DNA from: Flavobacteriaceae bacterium
GTDB lineage: Bacteria > Bacteroidota > Bacteroidia > Flavobacteriales > Flavobacteriaceae
Assembly (NCBI GenBank): GCA_947459635.1
Contig: CANHEA010000002.1
Coordinates: forward strand, 1-64,000
Direction of reading: 5' to 3'
DNA length: 64,000 bases
Part shown: one piece after another, positions 1-10,513 of the stretch
How the letters are laid out: the number at the start of each line of letters is the position of its first letter
Position numbering within the stretch: the first letter of the stretch is position 1
Program-made: the position numbers and the translations under genes
The notes under the pieces: generated by a model
What the model was told of the DNA's origin: nothing
Seen by the model: only the letters and a program-made list of their open reading frames with translations
Databases searched by the model: none

Positions 1-1
1 A

Positions 2-835
2 ACCATTTCCTTGGAAGGATTCGATGGTCGAATTGAGCCATTTAATGAACTAATTCACTACATCCGACCACATAAAGGTCAAATAGTAACTGCTAAAAGA
101 GTAACAGATTTTTTAGAAGGAAGTCAGATTATTAGTCAAAAAAAGGAGCATGTTCAAGACCCATATTCTTTTAGATGTATTCCGCAAGTGCACGGCGCAT
201 CAAAAGACGCAATTGATTACGCCAAACGGGTCTTTAAAACCGAAATTAATTCTGTTACAGACAATCCCAATATCTTTAGAGAGAGTGATCAAATTATTTC
301 TGGAGGAAATTTTCATGGTCAACCATTGGCTATTGCTTTGGATTTCTTAGCCATTGCACTTGCTGAATTGGGTAGTATTTCAGAAAGAAGAACTTATCAA
401 TTGATTAGTGGAACCAGAGGATTACCGGCATTTCTTGTGGACAATCCAGGTTTAAATTCTGGATTTATGATTCCACAATATACCGCAGCAAGTATCGCTA
501 GTCAGAATAAACAATTAGCGACGCCGGCAAGTGTAGATAGCATCGTGTCATCGAATGGACAAGAAGATCACGTTAGCATGGGCGCAAATGCCGCAACAAA
601 ATGTTTGCGCGTAATGGAGAATTTAGAGCGTATTTTAGCTATTGAACTGATGAACGCCTCTCAAGCAGTTGAGTTTAGAAGGCCGCTTCAATCTAGCGAT
701 TTTATTGAGTTGTTTCTTAAGTCGTATCGTGAAGAAGTTCCTTTGGTTAAAGAAGACCGAATTTTGCACTATGATATCGAAAATTCGATTGCTTTTTTGA
801 ACAGTTTTATCTTGGATGAAAGTGTTCTTGAGTAA
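2..835 (+). CDS. hutH: Histidine ammonia-lyase, C-terminal part (5' truncated by window edge)
   Basis: Histidine ammonia-lyase deaminates L-histidine to trans-urocanate, the first step of histidine breakdown in the cytoplasm. The frame is open from base 2, so the gene starts before the window and the Ala-Ser-Gly segment that forms the MIO cofactor is not visible. The visible part carries typical C-terminal family signatures: QDPYSFRCIPQVHGA, SVTDNPNIF, GGNFHGQPLA and GQEDHVSMGANAA. The 3' end is complete, with TAA at 833-835. It converges on the YetF-type gene, leaving only 3 nt between the two stop codons. A tyrosine or phenylalanine ammonia-lyase of the same superfamily is the alternative, but the motifs fit HutH best. 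Confidence 0.93.
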   Translation, partial: TISLEGFDGRIEPFNELIHYIRPHKGQIVTAKRVTDFLEGSQIISQKKEHVQDPYSFRCIPQVHGASKDAIDYAKRVFKTEINSVTDNPNIFRESDQIISGGNFHGQPLAIALDFLAIALAELGSISERRTYQLISGTRGLPAFLVDNPGLNSGFMIPQYTAASIASQNKQLATPASVDSIVSSNGQEDHVSMGANAATKCLRVMENLERILAIELMNASQAVEFRRPLQSSDFIELFLKSYREEVPLVKEDRILHYDIENSIAFLNSFILDESVLE

Positions 836-838
836 ATT

Positions 839-1354
839 CTAATTCCCCAGATTGCCCAAAGTTTTATGGATTTTTCGCTTGTGATGTGTTTGACGTAGCA
901 TGTCGTTTCCAGAAATGATACTGATATTACCATCAACTTCGAACATCGCTAGCTTTACATCTTTAAAATATTCAACGCCGTGTTCACGCATGGCTTCCTG
1001 TAACTCTTCTGATGTAATTCCCAAACCAGCCAGCGTTTTGAATTCAATCTTACCATCATGAATTAGTATTTGAGGTTTATCATTTACAAGGTCGCCGATG
1101 AATTTAATTCTTAAAATAAACTTCTTGAAAATGTAGTTCATAACGAAAAGGGAAAATGCCGCGGCAATTCCACCTGTTAACGTAGTATTGGCTCCTACCA
1201 TTGCATTTTGAACCGAGTTGCTTATTAATAGCACCAAGATAATATCGGCTGAATTTAATTGTGATAATTCTTTTTTGCCGAAAATACGTAATGCAATAAC
1301 CATAAAAAGGTATACTACAACAGAACGAACGACAACATCCAAATAGGAATTCAT
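839..1354 (-). CDS. YetF/DUF421 family membrane protein
   Basis: Small integral membrane protein of the YetF/YcaP (DUF421) family, whose molecular function is not established. About 171 residues: two or three hydrophobic segments in the first 85 residues (VVVRSVVVYLFMVIALRIFG, then IILVLLISNSVQNAMVG), then a soluble domain with the family pattern NDKPQILIHDGKI and ITSEELQEAMREHGV. I place the start at the ATG at 1354 rather than the in-frame TTG at 1363 that touches the upstream gene. It is the last gene of a tight operon behind the methyltransferase and the RimK/RimB-like fusion. Sure of the family, not of the role. Confidence 0.85.
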   Translation of the reverse strand: MNSYLDVVVRSVVVYLFMVIALRIFGKKELSQLNSADIILVLLISNSVQNAMVGANTTLTGGIAAAFSLFVMNYIFKKFILRIKFIGDLVNDKPQILIHDGKIEFKTLAGLGITSEELQEAMREHGVEYFKDVKLAMFEVDGNISIISGNDMLRQTHHKRKIHKTLGNLGN

Positions 1355-1363
1355 ATAGACCAA

Positions 1364-2179
1364 TTATATTTTTCTAAGCAACATTGTAGTATGCATGCAC
1401 GAGTACAGATCAGAGAGGTTGGTGCAGTTCCAATCTTTATTGACCATTTTCGCAATTACTCTTGATTTGTAAGCATCATTTAGTGGAAGTAAATTAAGGA
1501 ATACTCCATATTTACTTTTACCAAGAACACCTCTCATTTCTTCAATTTTGAAGTTGGTGTTGATTTTATTCAAAACTGCTTTGGTAAAGGGCCATTCCCA
1601 ATCTTTATCACTTTGAAATGGTCTGTACAACGTTCTAAGAACCTTTATTGGAAAGCTAGTTTCAAGCGGATCGTACGAAATGATCACACCGTTTGTGCTA
1701 AGTTTTTCTTTTAGTTTAGAAACAAGTACGTCGAAGTTTTCAAAATGATGCAAAACACCATATGCGTATATAATATCAAAATTATTATGATGAAATTCTG
1801 GAGAAAGAAAATCAACCGCAATGGCTTTTGCATTAGGACAATTTTCATTTTCTATCCTTTTTTGAAGACTTCCAATAGCCACATCACTCAAATCAATGCC
1901 AATATATTCTTTCGCATTTTTCGCCATATAGAGCGAAAGTGCATTTCCGCGTAAACATCCTAAATCTAAAACTTTTTTATTACTTAAATCTCCAAGCCAA
2001 ACTTTATGCTCGTCATATACGCGATCTTTGATATCAAATTTGCTTCGAAAATTACTTAGTGCTCCGTTTCGAAAACCAAACCATAATGTCGATACAAAAT
2101 TGGTTTTAGCTTTACTATCTGAATTATAAAACTCTTTTTGCCTTTTGTTTATTTCAAGAATATCTTCTGTGCTTTTCAT
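1364..2179 (-). CDS. Class I SAM-dependent methyltransferase
   Basis: Rossmann-fold methyltransferase of about 271 residues. Motif I is KVLDLGCLRGNALSLYM, the acidic residue of motif II is in YIGIDLSD, and the post-I region reads FDIIYAYGVLHHF, a pattern of UbiE/type-11-like enzymes. The substrate cannot be told from sequence. It lies just downstream of the RimK/RimB-like gene in the same direction, so the two are probably co-transcribed. The frame also offers a TTG at 2209, but the ATG at 2179 gives a normal start 36 nt after the upstream stop. No signal peptide or membrane segment is seen. Confidence 0.85.
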   Translation of the reverse strand: MKSTEDILEINKRQKEFYNSDSKAKTNFVSTLWFGFRNGALSNFRSKFDIKDRVYDEHKVWLGDLSNKKVLDLGCLRGNALSLYMAKNAKEYIGIDLSDVAIGSLQKRIENENCPNAKAIAVDFLSPEFHHNNFDIIYAYGVLHHFENFDVLVSKLKEKLSTNGVIISYDPLETSFPIKVLRTLYRPFQSDKDWEWPFTKAVLNKINTNFKIEEMRGVLGKSKYGVFLNLLPLNDAYKSRVIAKMVNKDWNCTNLSDLYSCMHTTMLLRKI

Positions 2180-2215
2180 AGGAAATAATAAGTTGATGCT
2201 ATTTTGCAAATGTAA

Positions 2216-3598
2216 TTATATTGGCGCGTTATTTAGCTTAAAATTTTTTTCAATTGCGCGAATCATTTCGCCAGCAATGTCTTTGTTTGTGGCGTTCTCA
2301 ATGCCTTCCAAACCTGGAGACGAATTAACTTCTAGCAATAAAGGACCTTTAGAAGATCGGATAATATCGACGCCCGCAACTCTTAAATCCATTGCTTTAG
2401 CAGCCTTGACGGCAATTTTCTTTTCTTCTGCTGTGGGTTTAATGACGGAGGCGGTTCCACCTAAATGAATGTTCGCTCGAAACTCTCCTGGTAAAGCTTC
2501 CCTTTGTATAGCAGCCACTACTTTTCCATCTATGACAAAGCAACGAATATCTTTTCCATTGGCTTCTTTGATAAATTCTTGGACTAATATATTGGCATTT
2601 AGACTTTTAAAAGCATTAATTACACTTTCTGCCGCTTTTTTTGTTTCAGCAATCACCACACCTTTTCCTTGAGTTCCTTCAAGTAATTTTACAATTAATG
2701 GCGGACCACCAACCATTTTAATTAAGTCATCTGTATCTAAAGGGGAATTTGCAAATCCAGTTGTAGGAATTTCAATCCCGTGATTTAACAAAAGCTGCAA
2801 CGAAAACAATTTATCTCTCGATTGTGTAATCGCAGTTGAAGAATTTAAACAAAAGACCTTTAATGCTTCAAACTGTCTTGTCAAAGCGCAACCGTAAAAT
2901 GTAATACTTGGGCGAATACGTGGAATAATGGCATCAAATTCATTTAGAATTTTACCTCCACGATAGTGTATTTGCGGTTTCGTGGCATCCAATTTCATAT
3001 AACACTCCTTGATATTCAAAAAGTGCATTTCGTGCCCACGCATTTCACCAGCATCCATAATACGCTTATTGCTGTATAATTCAGGGTTACTCGCTAAAAG
3101 TCCAATGCGAAGTCCGGTAGCTGCTTTTTCGGAATCCTTATAAATTTCTTTTAAATTGTCAGATGTCGACTGACCTAATAGATAGAGTTGTTCTGGGTCT
3201 ACAAGCACTCTGCCGCTCATAGCTTCTCTTCCTAAAAGCATTCTAAATCCCATTGAATCTCTGTTGGTCAGCGTCATTTCGATCGTCCAACTAGCGTTTC
3301 CGATGTCCAATGTTGTTTGGATTACATAGCGTTGTTCTCGAAATCCACTTGAACTTTTTACATATCTCTTGTCTACTAATGGAGCCTCACAATGAAGAAT
3401 TGTTTTCAAGTTATTTTGAATTGGATTAATATCAAACTTTACCCAATTGGCGCCATCTTTTAGGAATGGTGATATATTTATAGCGTGAAGCGCTGAAGTC
3501 TTTGCTCCTGAATCTACACGAGCTTTTATCTTGGGGATTCCTAGGTCTGGAAAAGAAAACCATTCTTCACTTCCAAAAATTACTTTGTTTAGGGACAT
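2216..3598 (-). CDS. Fusion of RimB-like retropepsin-fold domain and RimK-type ATP-grasp ligase
   Basis: A 460-residue two-domain protein. Residues 1-145 resemble the 'ATP-dependent zinc protease' (PF05618) or RimB family, a single-lobe retropepsin fold: [14 protein letters not shown] holds the D-S-G active-site triad at D29, and LLGREAM (121-127) is the matching second motif. Residues from about 163 to 455 are a RimK-like ATP-grasp ligase, with the glycine-rich loop [24 protein letters not shown], a GGTASV stretch and the metal-binding [19 protein letters not shown]. RimK adds glutamates to the C terminus of ribosomal protein S6, and RimB of Pseudomonas trims them. Having both on one chain suggests coupled addition and removal, which is inference. 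It heads a minus-strand operon. Confidence 0.88.
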   Translation of the reverse strand: MSLNKVIFGSEEWFSFPDLGIPKIKARVDSGAKTSALHAINISPFLKDGANWVKFDINPIQNNLKTILHCEAPLVDKRYVKSSSGFREQRYVIQTTLDIGNASWTIEMTLTNRDSMGFRMLLGREAMSGRVLVDPEQLYLLGQSTSDNLKEIYKDSEKAATGLRIGLLASNPELYSNKRIMDAGEMRGHEMHFLNIKECYMKLDATKPQIHYRGGKILNEFDAIIPRIRPSITFYGCALTRQFEALKVFCLNSSTAITQSRDKLFSLQLLLNHGIEIPTTGFANSPLDTDDLIKMVGGPPLIVKLLEGTQGKGVVIAETKKAAESVINAFKSLNANILVQEFIKEANGKDIRCFVIDGKVVAAIQREALPGEFRANIHLGGTASVIKPTAEEKKIAVKAAKAMDLRVAGVDIIRSSKGPLLLEVNSSPGLEGIENATNKDIAGEMIRAIEKNFKLNNAPI

Positions 3599-3664
3599 GA
3601 GTTAAAATAAAAATAAGTTTCGAAAGTAATCATTATTACTTAGCGCCAAAATAATAAACAAAAA

Positions 3665-3689
3665 AAAACCTACTATTTAGTAGGTTTTT
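3665..3689 (-). terminator. Intrinsic terminator overlapping the clpC stop codon
   Basis: Hairpin AAACCTACTA / TAGTAGGTTT read on the minus strand and followed by a run of T (the A run at 3661-3668 on the plus strand). One arm encodes the last ClpC codons and its TAG stop at 3673-3675, so the hairpin sits inside the end of the gene. Confidence 0.8.
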
Positions 3690-6216
3690 CTGCTTTTTGA
3701 ACTTTCACTGTGAGCTCTTGCAAACTTTCGTCCAAATCCATAAAGATTTCATCTCCAGAAAGTAGTTTAGAGGTAATGATTTCCTCCGCTAAGGCATCTT
3801 CAACATATTTCTGAATCGCTCTTTTTAATGGTCGAGCACCAAATTGACGATCGAAACCTTTTTCTGCTATAAATGCTTTGGCTTTATCGGAAAGACTTAA
3901 TTGATATCCTAATTCAGCAACACGAGCATATAATTTTTTCAATTCGATTTCAATAATCAAATCGATATCTTCTTTTTCTAAAGCATTGAAAACAATAACA
4001 TCATCAATTCTGTTTAAGAATTCCGGAGCGAAGGTTTTCTTCAAGGCATTTTCAATGATGCTTTTCGAATTATCGTCAGCTTGAGCAATCTTGGCTGCGG
4101 TTCCGAAACCAACACCTTGTCCGAAATCTTTTAATTGTCTGGCGCCAACATTCGATGTCATGATTACAATTGTATTCTTAAAATCGATTTTTCTTCCCAA
4201 ACTATCAGTTAAATAGCCGTCGTCTAAAACTTGCAAAAGCATGTTAAAAACATCTGGATGCGCTTTTTCAATTTCATCTAAAAGAACTACACAATAAGGT
4301 TTTCTTCTGACTTTCTCAGTCAATTGACCACCTTCTTCATACCCTACATATCCTGGAGGTGCTCCAACTAGTCTCGAGATGGAGAATTTCTCCATATATT
4401 CACTCATGTCAATTCTAATCAAAGCGTCTTCAGAATCGAAAAGTTCTTTCGCCAAAACTTTGGCTAATTGCGTTTTTCCAACACCAGTTTGACCAAGGAA
4501 AATAAATGAGCCAATTGGTTTGTTTGGATCTTTCAGTCCAGCTCTGTTTCTTTGAATAGAACGCGCAATTTTTAACACTGCGTCTTTTTGTCCAATAACT
4601 TTATTTTCAATAAGTTCCGGAAGTTTAGCTAATTTGTTGCTTTCCGTTTGAGCGATACGATTTACCGGGATTCCAGTCATCATCGAAACGACATCAGCAA
4701 CATTATCTTCTGTCACTACAATTCGATTACTCTTAGAATCTTCTTCCCATTGCTCTTGCGCGATTGCTAAATCTTTTTCAATCCGTTTCTCATCATCGCG
4801 AAGTTTTGCTGCTTCTTCATATTTCTGTTTTTTTACGACAGAGTTCTTCGATTCACGAACTTCTTCCAATTGTCTTTCTAATTCCAAAATTTGTTTTGGA
4901 ACTTCAATATTGGTAATGTGAACTCGAGAACCTGCCTCGTCAAGAGCATCAATTGCTTTGTCTGGTAGGAATCGTTCCGACATGTATCTGTTGGTCAATT
5001 TTACACAAGCTTCAATTGCTTCTGGAGTATAATTAACATTATGATGGTCTTCGTATTTATTTTTGATGTTATTCAATATGGTAATTGTTTCCTCCACAGA
5101 AGTAGGTTCCACAATAATCTTTTGAAAACGTCTTTCTAAGGCGCCATCTTTTTCTATGTATTGACGGTACTCATCTAATGTAGTAGCTCCGATACATTGT
5201 ATTTCACCTCGCGCTAATGCAGGTTTAAACATATTAGACGCATCTAATGAACCTGTTGCTCCACCAGCACCAACGATAGTGTGAATTTCGTCAATGAAAA
5301 GAATGATATCATCATTTTTCTCTAATTCATTCATCACGGCTTTCATTCGTTCTTCAAACTGTCCTCTGTATTTAGTTCCAGCAACTAAGCTCGCTAGATC
5401 TAAGGTCACAACTCTTTTGTTAAACAAAATGCGAGATACTTTCTTTTGTGTAATACGCAAGGCTAAACCTTCTGCAATGGCTGATTTTCCAACTCCTGGT
5501 TCACCAATCAAAAGTGGATTGTTCTTTTTTCGACGGCTTAAGATCTGAGAAACTCTTTCTATTTCTTTCTCACGACCTACGACAGGGTCGAGTTTTCCTT
5601 CTTCGGCCATTTCTGTTAGGTCGCGTCCAAAATTATCTAAAACAGGTGTTTTAGACTTTTTATTTGATTTATTGGCAGGATTATTAAAGCTTCCTTCCTT
5701 TAGACTGTCATCTTGACCTGAATCCTCATTAAAAGACTCATTTTTTGGCAAGTTTTCTAGGTAATTATCTTCGTTCGGTGTCATGTTAAGATATTGTTCT
5801 TTAGCTAGATCATAATCTATTTTAAGTTTATTTAATAGCTTGGTTGTTGGATCATTTTCATTTCTTAAAATACATAATAACAAATGAGCAGTACTGATAG
5901 ACGTACTTTGAAAAACTTTGGCTTCCAAAAAAGTAGTTTTTAAGGCGCGTTCTGCTTGTCTCGTTAAGTGTAAGTTTTTCTTTTCGTTACTAACGGTTAC
6001 GTTAGGATTGGCGGGGCTTAAGATTTCAACTTTTCTACGTAAATGGTCAAGATCAACGGATAAGTTATTTAAGATGGTTATCGCTTTGCCATTTCCATCT
6101 CTTAAAATCCCAAGCATAAGATGTTCTGTACCAATAAAATCATGACCTAATCGCAAGGCTTCTTCTTTACTGTAGGTAATTACATCTTTGACTCTAGGTG
6201 AAAAATTATCATCCAT
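3673..6216 (-). CDS. clpC: ATP-dependent Clp protease ATP-binding subunit ClpC
   Basis: AAA+ unfoldase that feeds proteins to ClpP. The 847 residues show two N-terminal Clp_N repeats (about 1-145), a low-complexity charged linker (about 145-190), the first AAA domain with Walker A GEPGVGKS near 238-245 and Walker [11 protein letters not shown], a coiled UVR-type middle segment ([23 protein letters not shown]-like, about 450-500), the second AAA domain with GQTGVGKT and [10 protein letters not shown], and a ClpB_D2 C-terminal domain. The UVR-type insert and length support ClpC rather than ClpA or ClpB. It is a single gene with its own promoter (6236-6266) and terminator. Confidence 0.96.
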   Translation of the reverse strand: MDDNFSPRVKDVITYSKEEALRLGHDFIGTEHLMLGILRDGNGKAITILNNLSVDLDHLRRKVEILSPANPNVTVSNEKKNLHLTRQAERALKTTFLEAKVFQSTSISTAHLLLCILRNENDPTTKLLNKLKIDYDLAKEQYLNMTPNEDNYLENLPKNESFNEDSGQDDSLKEGSFNNPANKSNKKSKTPVLDNFGRDLTEMAEEGKLDPVVGREKEIERVSQILSRRKKNNPLLIGEPGVGKSAIAEGLALRITQKKVSRILFNKRVVTLDLASLVAGTKYRGQFEERMKAVMNELEKNDDIILFIDEIHTIVGAGGATGSLDASNMFKPALARGEIQCIGATTLDEYRQYIEKDGALERRFQKIIVEPTSVEETITILNNIKNKYEDHHNVNYTPEAIEACVKLTNRYMSERFLPDKAIDALDEAGSRVHITNIEVPKQILELERQLEEVRESKNSVVKKQKYEEAAKLRDDEKRIEKDLAIAQEQWEEDSKSNRIVVTEDNVADVVSMMTGIPVNRIAQTESNKLAKLPELIENKVIGQKDAVLKIARSIQRNRAGLKDPNKPIGSFIFLGQTGVGKTQLAKVLAKELFDSEDALIRIDMSEYMEKFSISRLVGAPPGYVGYEEGGQLTEKVRRKPYCVVLLDEIEKAHPDVFNMLLQVLDDGYLTDSLGRKIDFKNTIVIMTSNVGARQLKDFGQGVGFGTAAKIAQADDNSKSIIENALKKTFAPEFLNRIDDVIVFNALEKEDIDLIIEIELKKLYARVAELGYQLSLSDKAKAFIAEKGFDRQFGARPLKRAIQKYVEDALAEEIITSKLLSGDEIFMDLDESLQELTVKVQKAEKPTK

Positions 6217-6474
6217 AAATATAGGTTTGGTTGTGTAAATTTAGTGAATATCGAGCTTCAAACAAAAACCGTTCCTTACAAAATCTACTGTCAGCTAATA
6301 GACAAAAAAAAACTAAAAAAAATTAGGTGTCCAGAATTAACTTATTAACCGAAAATAGCACTCATTTTGTTAATAAATCAAGGAAAATTCTACCTGTTTT
6401 TGACCTTAAAATAGTCGAGAAAGGTTATATTAGCAAGATTTTTTTAAACAATATAATTTTAAAATAAATAGAAT
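6217..6474. other. Divergent clpC-gyrA intergenic region
   Basis: 258 bp of AT-rich sequence between two divergent genes. The clpC promoter is at its left end. The gyrA side has a TTTTTG near 6400 and TATATTAG near 6424, but the 23-nt spacing is longer than usual for Bacteroidetes, so I do not call it as a promoter. No small gene is visible. Confidence 0.6.
6236..6266 (-). promoter_or_regulatory. Predicted clpC promoter
   Basis: On the minus strand, TTTG (6263-6266) is followed after 19 nt by TAAATTTA (6236-6243), one base off the Bacteroidetes -7 consensus TAnnTTTG. It would give a leader of roughly 15 nt before the ATG at 6216. Confidence 0.6.
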
Positions 6475-9099
6475 ATGTCAGACGGAGAAAAGTTAATCCC
6501 TATTAACATTGAAGATGAAATGAAATCAGCTTACATCGACTATTCGATGTCGGTAATTGTATCAAGAGCACTTCCAGATGTTAGAGACGGCTTGAAACCT
6601 GTACACCGTAGAGTTTTATATGGAATGTATGATTTAGGAGTTTTTTCAAATAGAGCTCACAAGAAATCCGCAAGAATTGTTGGAGAAGTTTTAGGAAAGT
6701 ATCATCCTCATGGAGATACATCTGTTTATGATGCCATGGTCCGTATGGCGCAAGAATGGAGTTTGCGTTATTTACTAATTGACGGACAAGGTAATTTCGG
6801 TTCAGTTGACGGCGATAGTCCTGCAGCGATGCGATATACCGAAGCCAGAATGAAAAAAATGTCTGAGGACATCATGGCCGATATCGACAAGGAAACTGTT
6901 GATTTTCAGTTGAACTTTGACGATACGCTCTACGAGCCTAAAGTGATGCCAACAAGAGTTCCAAATCTTTTGATTAATGGTGCTTCTGGAATTGCAGTAG
7001 GTATGGCTACCAATATGGCGCCACACAATTTGACAGAAGTAGTTGACGGAACTTTGGCATATATCGACAATAATGATATCGAAATTGACGAATTAATCAA
7101 TCATATCAAAGCTCCTGATTTTCCAACAGGAGGTGTAATTTATGGTTACGAGGGAGTTCGCGAAGCTTTCAAAACAGGACGCGGTAGAATTGTAATGCGT
7201 GCTAAGGTTGCTTTTGAAGAAGTAGACGGTAGAGAATCGATTATCGTTACCGAAATTCCATATCAAGTCAACAAAGCCGAAATGATCAAGAAAACGGCGG
7301 ATTTAGTCAATGATAAAAAAATAGAGGGAATTGCGAACATTCGTGACGAATCGGATCGAAATGGAATGCGTATCGTATACATTTTAAAACGTGATGCTGT
7401 TGCTAATGTTGTTTTGAATACTTTATACAAATTTACCCAACTTCAATCTTCATTCAGTGTGAACAATATCGCACTAGTAAAAGGAAGACCTCAGATGTTG
7501 AATCTAAAAGATTTGATTCACTATTTTGTGGAGCATCGTCATGATGTTGTGGTTAGAAGAACGCAATTCGATTTAAGAAAAGCGGAAGAAAGAGCACACA
7601 TCTTAGAAGGTTTAATTATTGCGTCTGACAATATCGACGAAGTAATTGCCTTAATCAGAGGTTCTAAAAATACCGAAGAAGCTCGTGAAAAATTGATGGA
7701 GCGTTTCAAACTTTCCGATATTCAATCAAGAGCGATTGTTGAAATGCGTTTGCGTCAATTAACTGGTCTTGAACAAGATAAGTTAAGAGCGGAGTATGAG
7801 GAGATCATGAAATTAATAGAAGAATTGAAAGCTTTATTAGCAAGTAAAGAACTTCGTATGGAATTGATCAAAACCGAATTGATTGAAATCAGAGATAAAT
7901 ACGGTGACGAAAGACGTTCAACAATTGAATATTCTGGTGGTGACGTAAGTATTGAAGATTTGATAGCAGATGAAAACGTAGTAATTACTATTTCACACGC
8001 CGGATATATCAAACGTACAAATTTGACCGAATACAAAACTCAAAATAGAGGAGGAGTTGGACAGAAAAGCGCCGGAACAAGAGATCAAGATTTCCTTGAA
8101 CATATGTACGTAGCGACCAATCACCAATACATGATGTTCTTTACGCAAAAAGGAAAATGTTTCTGGATGCGTGTCTACGAAATTCCGGAAGGAAACAAAA
8201 CGGCAAAAGGACGTGCTTTACAAAACTTAATCAACATCGAAAGTGACGATAAAGTAAAAGCGTTTATCTGTACACAAGATCTAAAAGATAAAGAATACAC
8301 CAATAGTCATAATCTGGTTATGGTTACCAAAAAAGGACAGGTGAAGAAAACTTCTTTAGAGAAATACGCTAAACCTCGTGTGAATGGTGTTGCGGCAATT
8401 ACAATTCGCGAAGGAGATGAATTACTAGAAGCCAAACTAACGAACGGTGAAAGCCAAATTATTGTTGCGGTAAAATCTGGAAAATTAGTTCGATTTGAAG
8501 AAACGAAAACCAGACCAATGGGAAGAACAGCATCTGGAGTTCGCGGTATTACACTAAAAGATGATACTGATGAAGTAATCGGAATGGTTACCGTAAATGA
8601 TATGAGCAGCGAAATTCTAGTGGTTGCAGAAAACGGTTACGGAAAACGCTCAAGCCTTGACGATTATAGAATTACGAATCGTGGTGGTAAAGGTGTGAAA
8701 ACACTTAATATTACAGAGAAAACAGGAAAACTAATCTCTATCAATGCGGTTACTGACAACGATGATTTGATGATTATTAATAAATCAGGTTTGACAATCA
8801 GAATGGCTGTAGAAGATCTTCGTGTTATGGGAAGAGCTACGCAAGGAGTGAAGTTGATCAATATCAAAGGAAATGATTCTATTGCGGCAGTTACGAAAGT
8901 AATGAAAGACGACGTCGCTGAAGTTGTTTTGGATGAGGATGGCAACGTCATTGAAGACACAGCAATCGAAAGAGTTAAACCAGTTCTAGAAATTCTCGAA
9001 GATGACGGAGCCGCTGACGATGATGAAGATGACGACGATGAAGAAGTCATTGAGGATGATGAAAGCGACGATGACGCTGATGAGACAGACGAAGAATAA
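6475..9099 (+). CDS. gyrA: DNA gyrase subunit A
   Basis: Breakage-reunion subunit of gyrase (A2B2), which introduces negative supercoils. 874 residues: winged-helix/tower region with the catalytic tyrosine Y121 in [10 protein letters not shown], the quinolone region [12 protein letters not shown] with T82 and D86, and a C-terminal beta-pinwheel containing the GyrA-box-like segment [12 protein letters not shown] (around 525). The last 50 or so residues are an almost pure Asp/Glu tail, common in GyrA tails and able to modulate DNA wrapping. ParC is the main alternative, but the GyrA-box-like motif and the tail argue for GyrA. A strong terminator follows the stop codon, so the TPR gene behind it is probably separate. 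Confidence 0.96.
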   Translation: MSDGEKLIPINIEDEMKSAYIDYSMSVIVSRALPDVRDGLKPVHRRVLYGMYDLGVFSNRAHKKSARIVGEVLGKYHPHGDTSVYDAMVRMAQEWSLRYLLIDGQGNFGSVDGDSPAAMRYTEARMKKMSEDIMADIDKETVDFQLNFDDTLYEPKVMPTRVPNLLINGASGIAVGMATNMAPHNLTEVVDGTLAYIDNNDIEIDELINHIKAPDFPTGGVIYGYEGVREAFKTGRGRIVMRAKVAFEEVDGRESIIVTEIPYQVNKAEMIKKTADLVNDKKIEGIANIRDESDRNGMRIVYILKRDAVANVVLNTLYKFTQLQSSFSVNNIALVKGRPQMLNLKDLIHYFVEHRHDVVVRRTQFDLRKAEERAHILEGLIIASDNIDEVIALIRGSKNTEEAREKLMERFKLSDIQSRAIVEMRLRQLTGLEQDKLRAEYEEIMKLIEELKALLASKELRMELIKTELIEIRDKYGDERRSTIEYSGGDVSIEDLIADENVVITISHAGYIKRTNLTEYKTQNRGGVGQKSAGTRDQDFLEHMYVATNHQYMMFFTQKGKCFWMRVYEIPEGNKTAKGRALQNLINIESDDKVKAFICTQDLKDKEYTNSHNLVMVTKKGQVKKTSLEKYAKPRVNGVAAITIREGDELLEAKLTNGESQIIVAVKSGKLVRFEETKTRPMGRTASGVRGITLKDDTDEVIGMVTVNDMSSEILVVAENGYGKRSSLDDYRITNRGGKGVKTLNITEKTGKLISINAVTDNDDLMIINKSGLTIRMAVEDLRVMGRATQGVKLINIKGNDSIAAVTKVMKDDVAEVVLDEDGNVIEDTAIERVKPVLEILEDDGAADDDEDDDDEEVIEDDESDDDADETDEE

Positions 9100-9105
9100 A
9101 TAGTG

Positions 9106-9147
9106 AAGTGCATTTCAATCGACATTCGATTGAAGTGCATTTTTTTT
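9106..9147 (+). terminator. Intrinsic terminator of gyrA
   Basis: A 16-bp stem (AAGTGCATTTCAATCG pairing, with G-T wobbles, to CGATTGAAGTGCATTT) closes the 5-nt loop ACATT and is followed by a T run, 7 nt after the gyrA stop. Confidence 0.9.
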
Positions 9148-9176
9148 AAACTAAATATCAATTAAAATCAATATAA

Positions 9177-10460
9177 ATGAAAAGTAAATATGTAGTTCTC
9201 ACAGCAGCTTTACTAGTATCGATGAGTAATTTCGCTCAGAAAGATCAAATTAAAGCAGCTGAAAAAGCCTTGAAAAACGGCAACAGCGCAGAAGCGGTTT
9301 CAACATTAGCACAAGCTGAATCTACCATTGGTGCGGCAACAGATGCTGAAAAAGCGCAATTCTATTTTGTGAAAGGAAATGCCCATTTGGATATGGCAAC
9401 TAAGAAGATGGATTTGGCGAAAAATTTATCGGCGGCAGCCAAAGCATATCAAGAAGTACTTTCTGTTGAAAAAGCTTCTGGGAAATCTAAATATACCACG
9501 CAGGTGCAATCGTCTATCGCGGATATTAAAAATCAATTGATTAACGGAGCGGTAGATGCTGGAAATGCAAAAGACTACAAGACAGCTTCTAAGTTACTTT
9601 ACCAATCTTATGAATTGGACAAAACTGATCAGGAGAAGTTGTATTACGCGGGAAATTATGCCTTAAATGGAGAAGATTATGACACCGCACTTTCTTATTA
9701 TGAAGATTTAAAAAAACAGAATTACTCTGGAGAGGGAACTGGGTACTATGCAAAGAATGTGCTTAATGAACAAGAGGAGTTTTTTGGCGCCACTGCAGCG
9801 TCGAAGACGGACCGAGACACCAAAGTTCGATTGAAATTGTATACGAATCCTAGAGATGAGAAAATTCCATCAAAGAGAGGGGAAATACTAAAAAACATTG
9901 CGCTAATATTAGTGCAACAAGGTAAAGTTGATCAAGCCAAACAAGCACTAGCAGACGCCAGAACTGCTAATCCTGATGATATATCAATTGCTATGACTGA
10001 GGCTAATGTTTATTTGGAGTTGAATGATTTTACAAACTACAAAAAAATTGTTGCGGAAGTATTAGAAAAGAACCCAAATGATGCTGATTTGTTATATAAT
10101 TTAGGAGTTATTGCCTCTAAAACGAATGCTGTAGAAGCTGAAGGCTATTATAAAAGAGCCATCGAAAGCAAACCAGATTTCACTAATGCCTACCTAAATC
10201 TTGCCATTCTAAAATTGGATGCTGACAAGAAAATCATTGAGGAAATGAATAAGTTAGGGACTTCAGAAAAAGATAATAAGAGATATGAGGTACTTAAGAA
10301 ACAAAGAGGCGACATGTTCAATTCCGCTTTGCCGTACTTGGAAAAAGCATTTGAATTAGATCCGAAAAACGAAGACGTTGGTACAACATTACTTAACGTT
10401 TACGGCGCACTTGAAATGACCGACAAGAAAAAAGCGCTAAAAGCAAAGCTCGGAAAATAA
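9177..10460 (+). CDS. Secreted tetratricopeptide-repeat protein
   Basis: A 427-residue protein with an N-terminal signal peptide (about 1-21, ending NFAQ) and helical TPR-like repeats along its length. The clearest are YYAGNYALNGEDYDTALSYY (about 160-180), DLLYNLGVIASKTNAVEAE (about 303-320) and the C-terminal ALPYLEKAFELDPKNED. No catalytic motif is seen. TPR proteins of this type act as periplasmic or outer-membrane scaffolds, but a partner cannot be named. It lies between the gyrA terminator and a bidirectional terminator, so it is probably transcribed alone. Sure of the repeat fold, not of the role. Confidence 0.85.
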   Translation: MKSKYVVLTAALLVSMSNFAQKDQIKAAEKALKNGNSAEAVSTLAQAESTIGAATDAEKAQFYFVKGNAHLDMATKKMDLAKNLSAAAKAYQEVLSVEKASGKSKYTTQVQSSIADIKNQLINGAVDAGNAKDYKTASKLLYQSYELDKTDQEKLYYAGNYALNGEDYDTALSYYEDLKKQNYSGEGTGYYAKNVLNEQEEFFGATAASKTDRDTKVRLKLYTNPRDEKIPSKRGEILKNIALILVQQGKVDQAKQALADARTANPDDISIAMTEANVYLELNDFTNYKKIVAEVLEKNPNDADLLYNLGVIASKTNAVEAEGYYKRAIESKPDFTNAYLNLAILKLDADKKIIEEMNKLGTSEKDNKRYEVLKKQRGDMFNSALPYLEKAFELDPKNEDVGTTLLNVYGALEMTDKKKALKAKLGK

Positions 10461-10480
10461 TAAAGTTTAGTGTTACACAA

Positions 10481-10513
10481 AAAAAGCCTGTCAAAATCGA
10501 CAGGCTTTTTTTA
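10481..10513. terminator. Bidirectional terminator between convergent genes
   Basis: AAAAAGCCTGTC, a loop AAAATC, then GACAGGCTTTTTTT. A-run and T-run on either side let it serve both the TPR gene and the NlpC/P60 gene; the T run overlaps the stop codon of the latter. Confidence 0.88.

Noticed and set aside
6712-6736. GyrA Thr82 in the quinolone region instead of the E. coli serine
   Set aside because: From memory, Thr82 is the wild-type residue in Flavobacterium (resistance there comes from changing it), and Asp86 is intact, so this is not a resistance mutation.
8664-9161. Minus-strand frame translating to a long serine run
   Set aside because: It is the reverse complement of the Asp/Glu-rich gyrA tail and the gyrA terminator; no independent start, signal or family.
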